Numbered from the stretch's first letter, positions 45,007 through 54,813 are shown. The stretch is 64,000 nucleotides of DNA from Bacteroidetes bacterium 43-16 (GCA_001897525.1 MKTB01000015.1:337959-401958); one strand, 5' to 3'. A program made the numbers and translations. The notes: generated by a model not told the origin, from the sequence alone.

Positions 45007-45027
45007 AGAGCATAAGGAAACTTACAG

Positions 45028-45056
45028 AAGGCTGCCATACGGCAGCCTTTCTTATT
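45028..45056 (+). terminator. Terminator after the RlpA-like gene
   Basis: A 9-bp GC-rich stem (45028-45036 with 45041-45049) is followed by the T-rich tail tcttattt. Confidence 0.8.
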
Positions 45057-45138
45057 TTATTTAAGCTGACTATATATGTATCAATAAATTTTACAATACT
45101 TTTTCCTGTTCTCATTCGGTATTCTGTAATTCTCGCTG

Positions 45139-45146
45139 TATCTTTG
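45139..45146 (+). promoter_or_regulatory. -7 box for the suf operon
   Basis: TATCTTTG, a perfect TAnnTTTG match, 84 bases before the sufB ATG at 45231. Confidence 0.55.
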
Positions 45147-45230
45147 CCTATTCAGTCTGGCACATTTCGTTGCAACCTTTAACCTAACGAAACCAGGCCT
45201 TTGAAAGGAAGTGAACAACAAGACTTTGTG

Positions 45231-46760
45231 ATGGAAAACAACAACAACAACATTAGTAGCGATACTGAATTTTTAGAGTCCTTTGCAGAAAAAGAATATG
45301 AACACGGGTTCATTACTGATATCGAAATGGATATCCTGCCTCCCGGGCTTAATGAAGACACGGTAAGATTTATTTCTGCAAAAAAAAATGAACCTGAATG
45401 GATGCTGCAATGGCGGCTGAAAGCTTACCAGGCTTTTTTGAAAATGGAATTACCAGACTGGCAGAACTTCAAAATGCCGGACATGAATTTCGAGGGCATT
45501 TCTTACTATGCAGCGCCCAAGAGCACGCCTAAATACAATAGTATTGATGAAGTGGACCCGGAACTGCTGGCCACTTTTGAGAAACTGGGCATTCCTCTGA
45601 ACGAGCGTAAAAAGCTCCTGGGTGTAAAAGAAGACGAGCCGGAACAACAACTGGACGAAAACGGTGACCCGGTGGAACGCCCCCTGGTAGCCGTAGATGC
45701 GGTATTTGACTCGGTTTCTGTAGCCACTACTTATAAAGAGGAACTTAAGAAACACGGTATCATTTTCTGCTCTATCTCAGAAGCCATCCAGGACCACCCG
45801 GAACTGGTGCAACAATACCTGGGCTCTGTAGTACCACAAACCGACAATATATTTTCTGCCCTTAACTCTGCCGTTTTCTCTGACGGATCCTTTGTCTACA
45901 TTCCCAAAGGCGTTCGCTGCCCGATGGAATTATCGACTTACTTCCGGATCAATGCAGAGAACACCGGACAGTTTGAGCGCACCCTGATCATTGCCGACGA
46001 TGATGCTTACGTAAGCTATCTCGAAGGCTGTACGGCACCTCAGCGTGATGAAAATCAATTGCATGCTGCTGTAGTAGAGATCGTGGCCCAGAAAAATGCA
46101 GAAGTAAAATACAGCACGGTACAAAACTGGTATCCCGGTGATAAAGAAGGTAAAGGCGGTGTTTATAATTTCGTGACCAAACGTGGTATCTGTAAAGGGG
46201 CGAACAGCATTATTTCCTGGACACAGGTAGAAACTGGTAGTGCGATCACCTGGAAATATCCTTCTGTGATCTTACAGGGCGATAATAGCTATGGAGAATT
46301 CTACAGTGTAGCGGTAGCCAAAGGCAAGCAGATTGCCGATACCGGTACCAAAATGCTGCACTTAGGTAAAAATACCCGTAGCCGTATCATTTCCAAAGGG
46401 ATCTCTGCCGGTAACGGACAGAATTCATATCGCGGACTGGTAAGCATAGGGACCAAAGCAGATAATGCGCGTAATTTCACACAATGTGATTCTATGCTGA
46501 TCGGTGACCGTTGCGGGGCACATACCTTCCCATATATTGAAGGTAAAAACCCGACTGCGACCCTTGAGCATGAGGCTACTACTTCAAAGATCGGTGAAGA
46601 CCAGATCTTCTACCTGAACGCACGCGGTATTGATACCGAGAAAGCGGTAGAGATGATCGTAAACGGTTTTGCCAAAGAAGTACTGAACAAATTGCCGATG
46701 GAATTTGCCGTAGAAGCACAAAAACTTTTAGCGGTGACGCTGGAAGGAAGTGTGGGTTAA
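45231..46760 (+). CDS. sufB: Fe-S cluster assembly scaffold SufB
   Basis: Scaffold of the SufBCD complex on which Fe-S clusters are built. From the ATG at 45231 the protein is 509 residues; a TTG at 45201 would add ten. It starts [10 protein letters not shown], encoded by an (AAC)5 run. The core is highly conserved: [62 protein letters not shown] (Cys ligand candidate), [14 protein letters not shown] and [15 protein letters not shown] short acidic insert ([18 protein letters not shown], about 134-151) precedes the core. sufC and sufD follow, but only after an unrelated secreted-protein gene. Confidence 0.95.
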   Translation: MENNNNNISSDTEFLESFAEKEYEHGFITDIEMDILPPGLNEDTVRFISAKKNEPEWMLQWRLKAYQAFLKMELPDWQNFKMPDMNFEGISYYAAPKSTPKYNSIDEVDPELLATFEKLGIPLNERKKLLGVKEDEPEQQLDENGDPVERPLVAVDAVFDSVSVATTYKEELKKHGIIFCSISEAIQDHPELVQQYLGSVVPQTDNIFSALNSAVFSDGSFVYIPKGVRCPMELSTYFRINAENTGQFERTLIIADDDAYVSYLEGCTAPQRDENQLHAAVVEIVAQKNAEVKYSTVQNWYPGDKEGKGGVYNFVTKRGICKGANSIISWTQVETGSAITWKYPSVILQGDNSYGEFYSVAVAKGKQIADTGTKMLHLGKNTRSRIISKGISAGNGQNSYRGLVSIGTKADNARNFTQCDSMLIGDRCGAHTFPYIEGKNPTATLEHEATTSKIGEDQIFYLNARGIDTEKAVEMIVNGFAKEVLNKLPMEFAVEAQKLLAVTLEGSVG

Positions 46761-46815
46761 TTTTTTAAATTTAAGGACTCCTTACAATCAATTTCTTTAT
46801 CAGAAAAAGCTTTAA

Positions 46816-48726
46816 ATGAAGGTTTTAAAACTGGGATTTATTCAAATAGCTTTGCTTGCCCTGGGCATGCAGGCTTTGTATGCCCAGTCTGTAGAGAAAG
46901 TGCATGATATTACCGGCTATACCATAAATGGTGATTATTATGGCAGTAACCCGCACAGCTTTGTTGAGTTAAACGGAAAATTGTATTTTATTGCAACAGA
47001 GCAGCAATCAGGCTATGAGATCTGGCATACAGATGGCGTAAATACGGAGATGATGATTGATCTCGCTCCGGGCTACGATGGTCTTGCCAGCAATATTTAT
47101 AAATTAGGAGATAATATTGTTTTTACAGCACGGGTTACTGCTACAGGGCCCGGTTCTATCATCCAGGATACGCTGGCAGGCGTGGAATTGTATGTCAGTG
47201 ACGGCACTGTTGCAGGCACACGCTTACTCAGAGATATTTTCCCGGGATTGAATCAATATGGCAACCCCAATGAGAGTAATATAGACCTGGAACATGGATT
47301 ACTTGATACCCAGGCTAATAAACTCTACTTTACCGCGATGGACTTCCTGGGCAATTACGGTATCTGGGTTACAGACGGAACCGATACCGGTACTTATTGT
47401 ATCCGGCCGGGTCTTCAATCATCCTACGGTTATGTCTCTACAACCTATTTGCTGGGCATTACCGGCAACAAACTCTATTATGTTTACCAAAACGCGTCCG
47501 GCCAGCAGGAATTACATGTGTTAGATGTAGCCAGCCATTCCTTTCATTTTTTGAAAAATGTAGATGTGCTGAACAATGAATGTATCGTTAAAAACGGCAA
47601 GCTGTTTTTTATACATTCAGCAGGACCGGCTGCCAATAAAGAGTTCTGGGTAAGTGACGGTACTGCAGGGGGTACGCTTAAACTCTCTGATACCATTATC
47701 CCTTATTTATTGACCACTACAGAATATAATGGCAAATACTTTTTTTGTGCAAATGTTCCGGCTGCAAACTTTAACCAGGTTTCTTTAAGCTCCAGAATGG
47801 CCTATACAGACGGTACAACCGGTGGTACAGGTTTTTTTGAAAATTTATTTATGGGTATCAATGTAAACGAGCCGATACCTGTATATAATAACAGATTATA
47901 CTTCTGTGGTGCAGACACCTCCATCATTGGCGGATTTGTCCCATTAGATATATATGCTCACTTTGGTTTATTTGAATCTGACGGCACTACAGGCGGGACT
48001 ACGCTGCTCGCAAATAATTTAAGCCAGGCAAACACAGGCTCCAGGCTTTATAATTTTTTTGAATATAAAAACAAACTTTATTTCAAAAGTTATGCCCAGG
48101 CTACCACTGCTCTTTACAGGATCACTCCTCAGCATTCAATTGAATTGGTGAATGCTAATTTTTCAAGCAGGTATGCGCTTAAAGACCAGAACGATTCAAT
48201 GCTGATCAATCTTGATAACGACCTTATTACTTATGAGCGTTATACATCAGGTTCTTTTGCTGCAGGAAAGTATGAATTATTTGATGGAGATCATGTAATG
48301 CAGTTTTTGATACCACATCATATGAATCCTCATGAAACTTTATCATCAGGGCCTGCGAAGTACTATAAATACAAAGGGAACTATTACTTTTCAGGACAAT
48401 ATGATAATCCACAGCTATCTGAAGAAACAGGGTACCAGCTCTGGAGATTAAAGATCGTTGATGACGAATTAAGCACGGACAACATAAACAGTAAATCCAT
48501 AATATCATTATATCCCAATCCGGCTCAACATGAGTTAAGGGTACTGGCTGATGAAAAAGCGCAATACAGTATATTTAACATGAGCGGAAGCGAGTTAAAA
48601 AAAGGGCTAATAATTGAAGGGATCAATAACATTGACCTTAAAGATTTACCCTCTGGCACCTATACCATAAGTGTAATTAATAAAACAAATAATAGGTCCG
48701 GTAAAAAATTCATTATAAATAAATAA
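46816..48726 (+). CDS. T9SS-exported protein with ELWxxDGTxxGT-type repeats, between sufB and sufC
   Basis: 636 residues. A signal peptide (1-23, ending ALYAQS) is followed by about six repeats with the core 'W/Y-x-x-DGTxxGT', e.g. ELYVSDGTVAGT, GIWVTDGTDTGT, EFWVSDGTAGGT and GLFESDGTTGGT. These alternate with NGKLYF-type strands, giving a beta-propeller-like pattern. The C-terminal sorting domain (about 560-636) begins SLYPNPAQHELRV and ends FIINK. It is visibly more AT-rich than the suf genes on both sides. It interrupts the suf operon (56 bases after sufB, 27 before sufC). A role in Fe-S assembly is not suggested by its sequence. Confidence 0.85.
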   Translation: MKVLKLGFIQIALLALGMQALYAQSVEKVHDITGYTINGDYYGSNPHSFVELNGKLYFIATEQQSGYEIWHTDGVNTEMMIDLAPGYDGLASNIYKLGDNIVFTARVTATGPGSIIQDTLAGVELYVSDGTVAGTRLLRDIFPGLNQYGNPNESNIDLEHGLLDTQANKLYFTAMDFLGNYGIWVTDGTDTGTYCIRPGLQSSYGYVSTTYLLGITGNKLYYVYQNASGQQELHVLDVASHSFHFLKNVDVLNNECIVKNGKLFFIHSAGPAANKEFWVSDGTAGGTLKLSDTIIPYLLTTTEYNGKYFFCANVPAANFNQVSLSSRMAYTDGTTGGTGFFENLFMGINVNEPIPVYNNRLYFCGADTSIIGGFVPLDIYAHFGLFESDGTTGGTTLLANNLSQANTGSRLYNFFEYKNKLYFKSYAQATTALYRITPQHSIELVNANFSSRYALKDQNDSMLINLDNDLITYERYTSGSFAAGKYELFDGDHVMQFLIPHHMNPHETLSSGPAKYYKYKGNYYFSGQYDNPQLSEETGYQLWRLKIVDDELSTDNINSKSIISLYPNPAQHELRVLADEKAQYSIFNMSGSELKKGLIIEGINNIDLKDLPSGTYTISVINKTNNRSGKKFIINK

Positions 48727-48735
48727 TTTAAGATA

Positions 48736-48753
48736 CAACAACAACAACAACAA
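48736..48753 (+). repeat. (CAA)6 tract abutting the sufC start codon
   Basis: Six perfect CAA units end immediately before the ATG at 48754. A related (AAC)5 run forms codons 3-7 of sufB (45237-45251). The tract is unstructured and A-rich, and may act as a ribosome-accessible leader in place of a Shine-Dalgarno site (inference). Confidence 0.6.
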
Positions 48754-49497
48754 ATGCTTTCTATTAAAAATTTGCACGCTAGTGTAGAAGATAAAGAAAT
48801 TTTAAAGGGATTAAACCTGGAAGTTAAAGCGGGCGAAGTGCATGCGATCATGGGACCAAACGGAGCTGGAAAATCAAGCCTGGCTTCTGTTCTGGCAGGC
48901 CGTGAAAACTATGAAGTTACAGAAGGTACTGTAACCCTGGATGGTAAAGACATCCTTGAACTGGCCCCTGAAGACCGTGCACGCGAAGGTGTATTCCTGG
49001 CTTTCCAGTACCCGATCGAGATCCCGGGTGTATCCAATATTAACTTCCTGAAGACAGCGATGAACGAGATCCGCACCTACCGTGGCGAAGCTCCATTGAC
49101 CGCTAAGGAGTTTTTACAAAGAAGCCGCGAGAAGCAGGAGCTGGTAGAGTTTGATGCCAAACTGGTGAACCGCTCTCTGAACGAAGGCTTCTCCGGTGGA
49201 GAGAAAAAACGTAATGAGATCTTCCAACTGGCCATGCTGGAGCCTAAACTGGCTATCCTGGATGAAACAGACTCAGGGCTGGACATTGATGCCCTGCGTA
49301 TCGTGAGCCGTGGCGTGAATAAGCTGCGTGGCGGAAACAATGCATTTATCCTGATCACCCACTACCAGCGTTTGCTGGACTATATCGTACCGGATTTTGT
49401 ACACGTACTGGCTGATGGTAAGATCATCAAAACAGGTGGTAAAGAACTGGCCTTGGAACTGGAAGAGAAAGGCTACGATTGGTTGACTAAAAATTAA
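48754..49497 (+). CDS. sufC: Fe-S assembly ATPase SufC
   Basis: ABC-type ATPase of the SufBCD complex that drives cluster assembly. The 247 residues have Walker A GPNGAGKSS (about 35-43), the Q-loop in FLAFQYPIEIPGV (about 83-95), the ABC signature FSGGEKKRNE (about 147-156) and Walker B LAILDETDSGLD (about 166-177, Asp-Glu as in SufC). The switch His is in ITHYQRLL. It is followed nine bases later by sufD. Confidence 0.96.
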   Translation: MLSIKNLHASVEDKEILKGLNLEVKAGEVHAIMGPNGAGKSSLASVLAGRENYEVTEGTVTLDGKDILELAPEDRAREGVFLAFQYPIEIPGVSNINFLKTAMNEIRTYRGEAPLTAKEFLQRSREKQELVEFDAKLVNRSLNEGFSGGEKKRNEIFQLAMLEPKLAILDETDSGLDIDALRIVSRGVNKLRGGNNAFILITHYQRLLDYIVPDFVHVLADGKIIKTGGKELALELEEKGYDWLTKN

Positions 49498-49506
49498 TTT
49501 ATTGAA

Positions 49507-50841
49507 ATGATGACGAAGCAACTGGAGTCACCCTTATTCGAAAGCCTGGCATCTCAGTATGATATGCTGATTTTACAAAACCAGGACAGCACGAAAACTT
49601 ATCGTACTGAAGCAATGGAAGCTTTTCGTAAACTGGGTTTCCCTTCTGTAAAAAATGAAGAATGGCGCTTTACAAACATTTTACCTGTTGTAAAGACCAA
49701 CTATGAACTGCCTGCAACAACAACTGTGGATGCAGAGCAGATCAATAAAGCCCAGGAACTGATCAGCAATACTTACAGCAAGCTCTTTGCTGAAGATGAA
49801 GTATATCGCCTGGTATTGATCAATGGTGTTTTTGTGACCAGCTTAAGCAGGTTGCCGGAGCAGCAGGGCGTACATCTTTGCGAGATCAAAGAAGCGACGG
49901 AACAAGCCGCATTCCAGGAGCATTTTGGCAAGATCCTAAACATTAAAGACAATGCATTTGCCGCTTTAAACAGCGCCATGTACCAGGATGGTGTTTTCAT
50001 CTCCGTGGAGCAGAATGTGATCGTAGAAAAACCGATCCATATCATTAAGGTGATATTGGCAGAGCAAGCTATGATGCAGCAAAGCAGGGACTTGTTTGTA
50101 GTAGGTAAAAGTGCCGCATTGAATGTCGTGGAGTCCTACCTGACCGATATAGCACAACCTGTATTTTTAAATGCAGCGGCAGAAGTGGTACTGGCAGAGA
50201 ATGCCACCTTCAACCACTACGACATTCAGAAATCGGATGCCAACCTGCGCATTATTCAAAGAACTGAAGCAGCGCAAAAGAAACATTCCAATTACAGTAA
50301 CTATACCTTTACTTTACCGGGAGCAAGTTTCGTAAGAAACAACCTTGCCCTCCACCTGAACGATGATGAAGTACAAAGCCACCTGTACGGCCTGTACTTA
50401 ACCGCCGACAGTCAATTGGTAGATAACCATACCGAAGTGCATCACAAAATGCCTCGTGGCGAGAGCAATCAATTGTACAAAGGCATCGTGATGGATAAAA
50501 GCAAGGCCGTGTTCAATGGTAAGATCTTCGTTTATGAAGATGCACAAAAAACGAATGCCTTCCAGCAAAGCAATAATGTATTGTTCAGCGAGCAGGCAAC
50601 CGTTAATGCAAAACCGCAATTAGAAATTTTCGCGGATGATGTAAAATGCAGTCATGGTACTACGATCGGCCAGTTGAACAAAGAAGCCTTATTCTACCTG
50701 AAAAGCCGTGGTATTGGTGAAACCCAGGCCAAACAACTGATGGTAAAAGCCTTTGCTTTTGATGTGGCAGAAAAGATCCAGATACCGGCACTGAGAAGCT
50801 ATGTAGAAGGTCTGATAGAAACAGAAATGGAAAGCCGTTAA
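49507..50841 (+). CDS. sufD: Fe-S assembly protein SufD
   Basis: SufB paralogue and partner in the SufBCD complex. The 444 residues begin with an N-terminal region containing NEEWRFTNI (about 42-50). The beta-helix core has NSAMYQDGVFISVE (about 156-169). The C-terminal part has VRNNLALHLNDDEVQSHLYGLYL (about 278-300), DNHTEVHHKMPRGES, FADDVKCSHGTTIGQLNKEALFYLKSRG (from about 376, conserved His) and GIGETQAKQLM. It is the last suf gene seen; SufS, SufE and SufA are not in the window. Confidence 0.94.
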   Translation: MMTKQLESPLFESLASQYDMLILQNQDSTKTYRTEAMEAFRKLGFPSVKNEEWRFTNILPVVKTNYELPATTTVDAEQINKAQELISNTYSKLFAEDEVYRLVLINGVFVTSLSRLPEQQGVHLCEIKEATEQAAFQEHFGKILNIKDNAFAALNSAMYQDGVFISVEQNVIVEKPIHIIKVILAEQAMMQQSRDLFVVGKSAALNVVESYLTDIAQPVFLNAAAEVVLAENATFNHYDIQKSDANLRIIQRTEAAQKKHSNYSNYTFTLPGASFVRNNLALHLNDDEVQSHLYGLYLTADSQLVDNHTEVHHKMPRGESNQLYKGIVMDKSKAVFNGKIFVYEDAQKTNAFQQSNNVLFSEQATVNAKPQLEIFADDVKCSHGTTIGQLNKEALFYLKSRGIGETQAKQLMVKAFAFDVAEKIQIPALRSYVEGLIETEMESR

Positions 50842-50870
50842 AAAAGGCCATAAGCTATAAATTTAGTTTA

Positions 50871-50899
50871 AAAGGGATGCATCATATATGCATCCCTTT
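50871..50899. terminator. Terminator after sufD
   Basis: An 11-bp stem (50871-50881 with 50889-50899) with A and T flanks lies between the convergent sufD and HD-domain genes. Confidence 0.75.
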
Positions 50900-50940
50900 G
50901 TTATTGGAATAATTAGTATGGTTCTATTACCCGGTACAGC

Positions 50941-51558
50941 CTATGTCAAAAGCGCTATTTCATTGCTGAGATTTTGCCGGGCCTGCTCTTCCAGCTTATG
51001 GAAGTAATAGTCCGTTTTAAAAATACGGGGCAGGTTCAGGAAATGTTTCAAGACCTGCACACGGCCGGGATTATAGATTTCATCCGGGTAAATACGGTAT
51101 TCTTCCCTTACCTGTTCCGCATATTCCCGGTACAGGGGCCATTCCATGCCTAATATACTCAGGTCTATATCCAGCAGATAATTGGTATCCATATCTTCAG
51201 ACTCCTCATGCTTCTGAGTGGCCAGGATCAGTGCGGCTACTTTATCCGTATGCTTAAAACCCAGCTCTTTAAGTCTGGCTACCGCTATGGCAGCACTTTG
51301 CACTTCATTATCCTGCCGCTGTGCCTCATAAACAATATCATGATAGAATATGGCCAACTCAAGTGCCACAGGGTCTGTACACGCTTCCCTGACCTCCTCC
51401 AACAGTACCAACATTTTTTCAATATGGCTCATGTTGTGGTAATGCCTTGCCGGGAGCCTGTAGGCCTGCTCTATCTCGCTCCAGCAGAAACTAATCTGGG
51501 CTTCATCATCGGTGACCCTACGGGCAATATTCCTGAACTTAGCGGCTATATCCATCAT
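50941..51558 (-). CDS. Predicted HD-domain metal-dependent phosphohydrolase
   Basis: 205 residues. The HD-type metal motif appears as ARHYHNMSHIEKML (about 37-50), FYHDIVYEAQRQDNEVQSA (about 89-107, His-Asp) and LDIDLSILG (about 149-157, distal Asp). The form resembles small bacterial HD proteins (COG4339-like) of unknown substrate. No regulatory or membrane domain is present. It is transcribed alone; no promoter box matches within 70 bases upstream. Confidence 0.8.
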   Translation of the reverse strand: MMDIAAKFRNIARRVTDDEAQISFCWSEIEQAYRLPARHYHNMSHIEKMLVLLEEVREACTDPVALELAIFYHDIVYEAQRQDNEVQSAAIAVARLKELGFKHTDKVAALILATQKHEESEDMDTNYLLDIDLSILGMEWPLYREYAEQVREEYRIYPDEIYNPGRVQVLKHFLNLPRIFKTDYYFHKLEEQARQNLSNEIALLT

Positions 51559-51935
51559 TGATTAATTTAAAAATCCTTACAGCCTGCCATTGGGCCGGTA
51601 CAGGCTAAATTACGCCTATAAGCCGGCAGTATAAAACATGAATTTCGGGTATTCCTCCCCTATTTCAAAAAAAAAGCAAACAGGACATCAGGAGGCCTTG
51701 GCAAAAAAGGATTCCCTCTTAAGGATGAAAAACGTGACAGTACCAGCTGGCCTGTAAAAGTGTAAATCCAACGCGGGAAAGGCGCTCAACCCTTCTCAGG
51801 CTCCGGGATACAAGCCTTTTCGGCTATACCGTTTCGATACAGGGAATCAGCTGATCCGTTTACCCAAAAGACAAGACATTATATCGAAATATTTTCCATT
51901 AAAAATTATCCACAGATAAGAATATTAATTTTACC
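51559..51935. other. Intergenic region before the LytTR two-component system
   Basis: 377 bases without a convincing gene, tRNA or terminator. A perfect DnaA-box consensus occurs at 51906-51914. The rest is mixed-composition sequence in which I see no repeat. Confidence 0.4.
51906..51914 (+). promoter_or_regulatory. DnaA-box consensus match upstream of the LytTR regulator
   Basis: TTATCCACA, identical to the DnaA-box consensus, within the inverted repeat TTATCcacaGATAA, 64 bases before the regulator's ATG. A single 9-mer can occur by chance; function is unproven. Confidence 0.25.
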
Positions 51936-51977
51936 TTGTATAAGAATTTGGCAATACCCGGCATACAATTACCAGAA

Positions 51978-52694
51978 ATGAACGACAAAGACCCTATAAA
52001 ATACATTATTGTTGACGACCGGCCCCTGGACCAGATGATGGTCAGGGCTATGGCTGCAGACCATCGTATGCTACATCATGCAGGCACTTTTTCCAACACG
52101 CTGGAGGCCCTGGCAGCCATTAAAGCACTGAGGCCGGAACTTGTCTTCCTGGATATTGAAATGCCCGGCAGTTCCGGTATAGAATTACTGAAAACAGTAA
52201 GAGACATTGTCCCTATGGCTGTGTTCATCACCTCCTTTCCTGATTTTGCCCTTAATGGTTTTGAACTGGCGGCACTGGACTATATTTTAAAGCCGCTGAC
52301 AGAAGAGCGGTTTGCACAATGCATAAAGCGCGTACTCGAATATTGGGAAATGAAATGTAAATCCGGTGCTTATGATATATTGATCGAAAAGGATATTATT
52401 ACCATCAAGCAGGGGCATGATAAAATGCGGCTTTCTATGAACGAGATCATTTACCTGGAAGCCCTGCACGACTACACCAAGATATATACCGAAACAAAAA
52501 GCTACATCACCATCGGTGCATTGAGCAATTTCCTGGAACAGATCCCTGCCGATCATTTCTTAAGAATACACCGAAGCTATGCTGTGGCGGGCAACAAAAT
52601 CACAGGCATCAAAAAGAATGAGGTGCTGTGTGAAAAAATAACCCTCCCTATAGGCAAAACCTACAAGCAGACTATTGCCAATTTAAAACTTTAG
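51978..52694 (+). CDS. LytTR-family response regulator
   Basis: 238 residues from the ATG at 51978; a TTG at 51936 is less likely. The receiver domain has YIIVDDRPLDQ (about 9-19), the phospho-acceptor Asp59 in FLDIEMPGSSG, Thr/Ser at FITSFPDFA and Lys in DYILKPLTEERF. The LytTR DNA-binding domain (about 135-235) has IIYLEALHDYTKIYT, FLRIHRSYAV and LPIGKTYK. LytTR proteins bind pairs of direct repeats about two helical turns apart, and such a pair exists at 54858-54890. The sensor kinase gene follows after 14 bases. Confidence 0.92.
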   Translation: MNDKDPIKYIIVDDRPLDQMMVRAMAADHRMLHHAGTFSNTLEALAAIKALRPELVFLDIEMPGSSGIELLKTVRDIVPMAVFITSFPDFALNGFELAALDYILKPLTEERFAQCIKRVLEYWEMKCKSGAYDILIEKDIITIKQGHDKMRLSMNEIIYLEALHDYTKIYTETKSYITIGALSNFLEQIPADHFLRIHRSYAVAGNKITGIKKNEVLCEKITLPIGKTYKQTIANLKL

Positions 52695-52708
52695 CCATCT
52701 ACTACCCT

Positions 52709-54799
52709 ATGAAAAAAAATCTATACGCCCTGTTCCTGATCATACAGCTTTTCCCGATCATTGCTTTTGCCCAAAAGAAGGAGGAGCAACCGCATTCTTC
52801 TGTAGCGCAAAAAATGGCGCTCTGTGAAAGCATCCTGTCTGCACTTTCCGGGAAGCCCGCAGAAATTGAACAATTGATTGCCACCGGTACAGCAGGGCTG
52901 CGCGAGGCCGGGAACAATCAAAAGGCTCAATTTGTTTTTTACCAATCCATTGGTATCGGTTATTATTACCAGCAAAATTTTGAAAAAGCCAAACAGAACT
53001 TTCAACAAGCCTACCAGGTAGCTTCGGGATCAGGCATGGTGGAGCAAAGCCTGAAACCCCTGGGCAACCTGATCCACATCAACCATTACCTGGGCTTGCA
53101 GGAGGAAGCTGACCACTCTGCCCGCTTATTGCAAAACATTGTAGCCACAACAGATACCCTTAAAAAAAAAGGTGATGCTTATTACAATCTCGGGCTTTAT
53201 TATCAGCAACAAAAATTCTATTACAGTACTGCTTTAAATTATTTTTTAAAAAGCGCTGCATTGCACAAACCGCTTGCAGACACGACACACAACCTGAAAC
53301 TAAAGCTGGACTATGCGACCAAACTAATGATGGTGGCAGAGATCTATATCTACCTCAAGCAAGCGGATAAAGCGCTGGAGTATTTAGAAAAAGTAAAACC
53401 CTATCTCAATCAGTCGATCATCGTAGACATTACGGCTTATGGTAAATTCATCAGGAGCTATGCCTTAAAGAACGACAAACAGGCCGCTTTAAAATATTAC
53501 AATTTATTGTCGGAAAGTGTAGAAAAAAATCCGGGTAAGTGGTCGGAGCTGGTGTCCTCTAACCTGAAGATGGCAGAGCTATCATTATCAGAACACCATT
53601 ACACCCAAGCCAAAAGCTATATTGATAAGGCCGATAAGCAGGCGAAACTAGACAATAAAGAAATACTCACCTCTTCTGTCAACCAGTCTTATGGGGACTA
53701 TTACAGGTCAATGAAGGATTTTGGCACCGCCATTAAATACTATAAAATGGCAGAACGGGGTTCTAAGCAATACAACAAAGAACAATACGCCGACCTGCTC
53801 CGTTCCTTAACAGAGGCTTTGATCCACTCCGGCAATGCAACAGAAGCCCAAAAATATTATGATCAATATATTGCACTGAACGACACGCTTACCCAACAAA
53901 AGCTGGACCTCAACCTCGCAGAAATGGAAGCCGTCTTTCAAAACAAGGACAAGCAACAGCAAATAGAAGTACAGCAATCTCAACTATCTGATGCCACACA
54001 GCAAAGGTTCTGGCTGATCGGCGGACTGGCACTCCTGGCGCTGATCGTCCTGCTGCTGATTATCATTTACAGGAACAAGAAAAACACCGCAGATCTCTTC
54101 AACAAAAAGAACCTGGAATTAGCAAGCTTAAACGAAGACCTGGAGCTGGCCAACCAGACAAAAGCAAAACTGTTCAGCATCATCAGTCATGATCTGAGGT
54201 CTCCCGTCAGCCAGGTGAATGCATTCTTAAAACTGCAGCAAAAAAATGCAGTAGCTTTCAGCGAAACCGAACGCCTGCAGTATAATGAAATGATACAGTC
54301 TGCCACGGCCAGCCTGCTGGAGACCATGGAAGACCTGCTGGCATGGAGTAAATCACAGATGAACCAGTTCCAGCCTCAGTTGAATAAGATCGATCTTAAT
54401 GAACCGCTCAGTGAGGTATTGAGCCTGATGCAGCTGCACATAGCCGCCAAAAACCTGAAGATCAACAATACTCTACCGGCACAGGTACCGGTGCTTTCAG
54501 ATGAAAATTTCCTCAAAACAATATTGCGGAACCTATTGCAAAATGCGATAAAAGCCTCTACAGAAAATGCTACGATCACGCTTGCATTTGCACAGCATGT
54601 ATTTTCTATCATTAATGCAGGACAACACTTTTCACAGGCACATTATGAGCAGGCATTAACAGAAGGCTTCCATAAAAACGCATTGAACGGACTGGGGCTA
54701 AAAATAGTGGATGAACTCAGCAGGAAAATACAATTGCAGGTCACCTTCGACAACACGTTTAGCTCCGGCACGAAAGCAGATCTCTTCTTCGGTAAATAA
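52709..54799 (+). CDS. TPR-containing sensor histidine kinase, partner of the LytTR regulator
   Basis: 696 residues. A signal peptide (1-20) precedes a periplasmic TPR-like helical region (about 60-400) with recurring Y-x-x-G-x-Y-Y and A-L-x-Y-Y patterns. One membrane helix (about 432-452) and a short coiled coil follow. The HisKA domain has SIISHDLRSPVSQ (phospho-acceptor His about 494). The ATPase domain has LRNLLQNAIKAS (N box) and ALNGLGLKIVDELS (G2), but the G1 box reads INAGQHF, with Asn in place of the usual Asp. Its mRNA ends at the strong hairpin at 54814. It probably senses an envelope or peptide-type cue. Confidence 0.9.
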   Translation: MKKNLYALFLIIQLFPIIAFAQKKEEQPHSSVAQKMALCESILSALSGKPAEIEQLIATGTAGLREAGNNQKAQFVFYQSIGIGYYYQQNFEKAKQNFQQAYQVASGSGMVEQSLKPLGNLIHINHYLGLQEEADHSARLLQNIVATTDTLKKKGDAYYNLGLYYQQQKFYYSTALNYFLKSAALHKPLADTTHNLKLKLDYATKLMMVAEIYIYLKQADKALEYLEKVKPYLNQSIIVDITAYGKFIRSYALKNDKQAALKYYNLLSESVEKNPGKWSELVSSNLKMAELSLSEHHYTQAKSYIDKADKQAKLDNKEILTSSVNQSYGDYYRSMKDFGTAIKYYKMAERGSKQYNKEQYADLLRSLTEALIHSGNATEAQKYYDQYIALNDTLTQQKLDLNLAEMEAVFQNKDKQQQIEVQQSQLSDATQQRFWLIGGLALLALIVLLLIIIYRNKKNTADLFNKKNLELASLNEDLELANQTKAKLFSIISHDLRSPVSQVNAFLKLQQKNAVAFSETERLQYNEMIQSATASLLETMEDLLAWSKSQMNQFQPQLNKIDLNEPLSEVLSLMQLHIAAKNLKINNTLPAQVPVLSDENFLKTILRNLLQNAIKASTENATITLAFAQHVFSIINAGQHFSQAHYEQALTEGFHKNALNGLGLKIVDELSRKIQLQVTFDNTFSSGTKADLFFGK

Positions 54800-54813
54800 A
54801 AGGTCATCATTGG

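Noticed and set aside
51559..51935. Search for a tRNA or small RNA in the GC-richer part around 51770-51850
   Set aside because: Short complementary stretches occur, but no cloverleaf with a proper TTCnAnT arm and acceptor stem can be drawn.
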